A program made the position numbers and the translations under genes. The notes under the pieces were generated by a model. The model made no database searches, was not told where the DNA came from, and saw nothing but the letters and a program-made list of their open reading frames with translations. Shown here in pieces: positions 61,425 through 64,000 of a stretch of DNA of 64,000 nt. Source of the DNA: Brevibacterium picturae (GTDB taxonomy: Bacteria; Actinomycetota; Actinomycetes; Actinomycetales; Brevibacteriaceae); the NCBI RefSeq assembly GCF_900105045.1, contig NZ_LT629739.1, forward strand, positions 2,976,001 to 3,040,000, in the 5' to 3' direction. Each line of letters begins with the position of its first letter. Position 1 is the first letter of the stretch.

Positions 61425-62451
61425 GAGCGTCCTCCAAGTTCTCGTCCGGCTCCGTCTCCGGGGCTCCCGTCAACTCGGTCAGTACTGTCGTGATGGCACC
61501 GCGTGCCATCACGACCTTGAAGCGGTTGCCCTCCACGGGCTCGGCGGCTTCGAGCTCAGCGTCCGCCGCGCGCAGAAACGTCTCCTGATTCGGCTCAGCA
61601 CCCCGCAGCACAGCCTCGGCGGCGCCTGCACGCCAGGGTTTGTGTGCGACACCGCCCAGGGCGATGGCGGCCTCGCGGATCACCGGCTTCGGCCCCGAGT
61701 CGTCGACGTCGACCATTGCGGCGACCGAGACCAGGGCGAACGCATAGGACGCGCGGTCTCGGATCTTGCGATACGTCGAACGACCGCGGCGAGGGGGAGG
61801 GAGTTCGAGTGCGGTGATGAGGTCGCCGTGCTCAAGGACCGTGTCCTGCTCGGGATGATCTCCCGGCAGCCGATGGAGCTCACTGATCGGAATCCGACGC
61901 TGCCCACGAGGACCGAGGACGACGACCACGGCATCGAGGGCGGCGAGGGCGACGGCCATGTCGGAGGGATGGGTTGCCACGCAGTCAGGTGACGCGCCGA
62001 GGATCGCATGGTAGCGGGTGTAACCGCCGATGGCCGAGCAGCCGGAGCCGGGTTCGCGTTTGTTGCACGGAGTCGACGTGTCCTGGAAGTACACGCATCT
62101 GGTGCGCTGGAGCAGATTCCCGCCCATGGTCGCTGCGTTGCGCAGCTGACCGGAGGCCCCTGAGAGCAGGGCTCGTGAGAGCATCGGGTAGTCGCGTCGG
62201 ACTCGCGGGTCGGCGGCCGCGTCGCTGTTGCGCACCATCGCCCCGATGCGCAGCCCTGCGCCGTCGAGCTCCTCGACGTGCGCGAGGTCGAGGCGATTGA
62301 TGTCGACGACCAGCCCCGGCTCCGTGACGCCGAGCTTGAGGTGATCGACGAGGTTGGTTCCGCCGGCCAGGAACACCGCGTCCGGCCGTTGGGTGAGCAC
62401 GGCGACGGCCTCAGCGGTGTCGGTGGCGCGTTCGTAGTCGAAGGGATTCAT
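61417..62451 (-). CDS. FAD-binding subunit with 4Fe-4S insertion (PaoB-like)
   Basis: Start at MNPFDYERATDT (first base 62451), overlapping the small subunit stop (ATGA). The 344-residue product has the FAD site FLAGGTNLVDHLKLG and MGGNLLQRTRC, then a Cys set at 119, 129, 138 and 157 (CNKREPGSGCSAIGG, SPDCVATHPSD). E. coli PaoB holds an extra 4Fe-4S cluster in this very insertion, which most xanthine-dehydrogenase FAD subunits lack. The C-terminal CO_deh_flav_C domain follows. Confidence 0.9.
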   Translation of the reverse strand: MNPFDYERATDTAEAVAVLTQRPDAVFLAGGTNLVDHLKLGVTEPGLVVDINRLDLAHVEELDGAGLRIGAMVRNSDAAADPRVRRDYPMLSRALLSGASGQLRNAATMGGNLLQRTRCVYFQDTSTPCNKREPGSGCSAIGGYTRYHAILGASPDCVATHPSDMAVALAALDAVVVVLGPRGQRRIPISELHRLPGDHPEQDTVLEHGDLITALELPPPRRGRSTYRKIRDRASYAFALVSVAAMVDVDDSGPKPVIREAAIALGGVAHKPWRAGAAEAVLRGAEPNQETFLRAADAELEAAEPVEGNRFKVVMARGAITTVLTELTGAPETEPDENLEDAHE

Positions 62452-62996
62452 CGCGACTCCTCGGCTGCGTGGCTGTCCATGGCCGTCTGGCTGTCCGCGG
62501 CCGCCTGGCCGACGGCCGCGACGATGTTGACGTAGGCTCCGCACCGGCACAGGTTGCCGCTCATCCGCTCGCGGATCTCCTCGGCGGACAGATCGACGGG
62601 AGCCTCCAAATCGTCGGTGACCACGCTCGGCGCGTCATCGGCCGCTTCTCGCAGAACACCGGCGGCCGAGCACACCTGGCCGGGGGTGCAGTAGCCGCAC
62701 TGGAAGGCGTCCTGTTCGAGGAATGCTCGATGCAGGGTGGACAGCTCGCCGTCTGCGGCCAGGCCGTCGGATGTCGTGATGTCGGCAGTGTCATGGGTCA
62801 GCGCGAGCGCCAGACAGGAATTCAGCCGACGGCCGTCGACCAAAACGGTGCAAGCGCCGCATTGTCCATGGTCACAGCCCTTCTTGGGAGACATCACCCC
62901 CAGCCGGTCCCGCATTGCATCGAGCAGAGTGGTTCGGGGGTCCACGGCCAGTGTGTGCTTCTGACCATCGACGGTGAGGTTCAGCGAGTGGTCCAC
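62448..62996 (-). CDS. 2Fe-2S small subunit of aldehyde oxidoreductase (PaoA-like)
   Basis: Start at GTG with first base 62996 (MDHSLNLTVDGQKHTL), behind GGAGG; the frame is open 60 codons upstream without sense. The 182-residue product binds two 2Fe-2S clusters: Cys41, 46, 49, 61 (GCDHGQCGACTV) and Cys100, 103, 150, 152 (QCGYCTPGQ, CRCGAY). E. coli PaoA carries a Tat signal; this start has none, so the complex is probably cytoplasmic. First gene of the operon. Confidence 0.93.
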   Translation of the reverse strand: MDHSLNLTVDGQKHTLAVDPRTTLLDAMRDRLGVMSPKKGCDHGQCGACTVLVDGRRLNSCLALALTHDTADITTSDGLAADGELSTLHRAFLEQDAFQCGYCTPGQVCSAAGVLREAADDAPSVVTDDLEAPVDLSAEEIRERMSGNLCRCGAYVNIVAAVGQAAADSQTAMDSHAAEESR

Positions 62997-63196
62997 GAGG
63001 GTCGCCTCCAGACAGCGTTGTCGACGTGTGACAAACCTACCCCCACCGCGAGAGGCGGACAAGGGGTGTGCTGGGGCGACACCAGAATGCGGGTCGCCTC
63101 GGGTCGGACGTGAGTTAGAGTGACAATTGGTCAGCATCATTGCGGGCCGCCGAATGCCACCATCTCCAGCCGGCACTCATCTGCGAAGGAGAACCG

Positions 63197-64000
63197 ATGT
63201 CACGAATCCTCGTTCGCATCTGGCGCCGCTACCGGGATACGCCACTCTTTGCGAAGATGACCGGCGGTTTCGTCCTGGGGTTGATTGTCGCACTGGTCTT
63301 CGGGCAGCAAGCACAGGTTCTGTCACCGATCGGTGACATACTGCTCAACCTCCTGCAGCTGGTCGTCATCCCCATCATCATGTTGACGTTGATTGATGCG
63401 GTCAACAGCACGCGGTCCGGAAGTCTTGTCAGGGTCGCCTTCAAGACTTTCGCGTTCTATCTGATGACGACTGTTGCCGCCGTCGTCATCAGCTTGGCTC
63501 TGGCGCTGCTGGTCAACCCGGGGACGGGGCTTCAACGTCCCGAGAAGGGCACAGAGACGCCCGATCCTCCGTCGTTCATCGACCAGCTCGTCGGAATATT
63601 TCCCGAGAACATCTTCCAGGCCCTGGCCGATGGCAAGATCCTCGCACTGATCTTCGTCTCCATGATCGTCGGCCTCACGATGGCGGGTATGCGCCGCTCG
63701 TCCGATTCGACGATCTCAGACTTCGGGACGCTGCTGTACAAATTCGTGCTGGCCGCCAAGGAAATGACCTTCCGCATCCTCGCCGGAATACTCCAATACG
63801 CGCCGTTCGGTATCTTCGCTTTGGTTGCCAGCGATATCGGCAGCCAAGGATTCGATGCACTGGCAGCCCTGGGCAAGCTGACCGGCGTCGTCTATGCAGG
63901 CCTTGCCGCACAGATTCTCCTGGTCTACATTCCGCTGCTGGCGATCAATCGGATTCCGATCGGCGGGTTCTTCCGTGTCGCCGGCGAGCCGATGGCCACC
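63197..64000 (+). CDS. Dicarboxylate/amino acid:cation symporter (DAACS), 3' end cut by window edge
   Basis: ATG 63197 follows AAGGAGA and the frame is open to the window end, 268 codons. The N-terminal part has KMTGGFVLGLIVALVFG, LLQLVVIPIIMLTLIDAV and EMTFRILAGILQYAPFGIFALV, signatures of the GltP/DctA family that imports glutamate or C4-dicarboxylates with protons or sodium. The substrate-binding part lies beyond the edge. Confidence 0.92.
   Translation, partial: MSRILVRIWRRYRDTPLFAKMTGGFVLGLIVALVFGQQAQVLSPIGDILLNLLQLVVIPIIMLTLIDAVNSTRSGSLVRVAFKTFAFYLMTTVAAVVISLALALLVNPGTGLQRPEKGTETPDPPSFIDQLVGIFPENIFQALADGKILALIFVSMIVGLTMAGMRRSSDSTISDFGTLLYKFVLAAKEMTFRILAGILQYAPFGIFALVASDIGSQGFDALAALGKLTGVVYAGLAAQILLVYIPLLAINRIPIGGFFRVAGEPMAT

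Noticed and set aside
59862..61493. 543-codon plus-strand frame opposite the molybdenum subunit
   Set aside because: Antisense shadow: the minus-strand protein has clear family motifs throughout and the plus frame has none.
1..64000. tRNA, rRNA, riboswitches
   Set aside because: No characteristic sequence was noticed in the gaps by eye. A covariance-model scan would be needed to exclude them.

Overview
This is high-GC actinobacterial DNA, most likely Brevibacterium. The strongest pointer is a complete aromatic-carotenoid locus (idi, crtE, a P450, the two-part lycopene cyclase crtYc/crtYd, crtU, a photolyase, and convergent crtB and crtI), the arrangement known from Brevibacterium linens. The assignment rests on gene content and remembered family motifs; no database search was made. 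I saw no rRNA, tRNA or CRISPR array.

Layout. 1-6.6 kb: an envelope thiol-redox island. Two related minus-strand operons (DsbA-like protein + CcdA + lipoprotein; DsbA-like protein + lipoprotein) face a plus-strand operon of a CPVC membrane protein, a BlaI-type repressor and an M56 (BlaR1-like) peptidase. Three copies of a TTACTA-N7-TAGTAA dyad lie at the three promoters, so the repressor/protease pair probably controls the whole set. 6.7-10 kb: two MFS transporters, the first frameshifted at a C6 tract. 10.3-23.9 kb: a nonribosomal-peptide operon (3509-residue trimodular synthetase, MbtH, two-gene ABC exporter, Sfp-type PPTase) behind a 74-residue secreted peptide gene. The three adenylation pockets are almost the same, and the first condensation domain and the thioesterase resemble EntF. 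24.5-40.1 kb: an MMPL transporter, two paralogous MarR/CrtR-type regulators that bracket the carotenoid genes, an SDR-DUF2867 protein, crtB-crtI, and the idi-crtE-P450-crtYc-crtYd-crtU-phr operon, which also holds two small genes that ordinary ORF cut-offs miss.

40.3-45.6 kb: an MHS-type transporter and the divergent ku/ligD end-joining pair. 45.7-47.3 kb: an IS110-family element with a long noncoding flank, next to a small-gene fragment. 47.3-56.5 kb: stress and redox genes (YflT-like, SDR, DUF6480, aldehyde dehydrogenase, aldo/keto reductase, FAD and quinone oxidoreductases) mixed with decaying genes: a VOC protein with two lesions and an SDR whose catalytic Tyr codon is a stop. 56.6-63 kb: a flavin reductase and a PaoABC-like molybdenum aldehyde oxidoreductase operon with its MocA cytidylyltransferase and XdhC/PaoD chaperone. 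The right edge cuts a dicarboxylate/amino-acid symporter.

How they work together: Idi and CrtE supply GGPP, CrtB and CrtI make lycopene, CrtYc/Yd cyclise it to beta-carotene, CrtU aromatises it to isorenieratene, and the P450 probably hydroxylates that product. The PPTase, MbtH and ABC pump serve the synthetase. MocA and XdhC serve the molybdoenzyme. Ku and LigD form the two-component end-joining machine.
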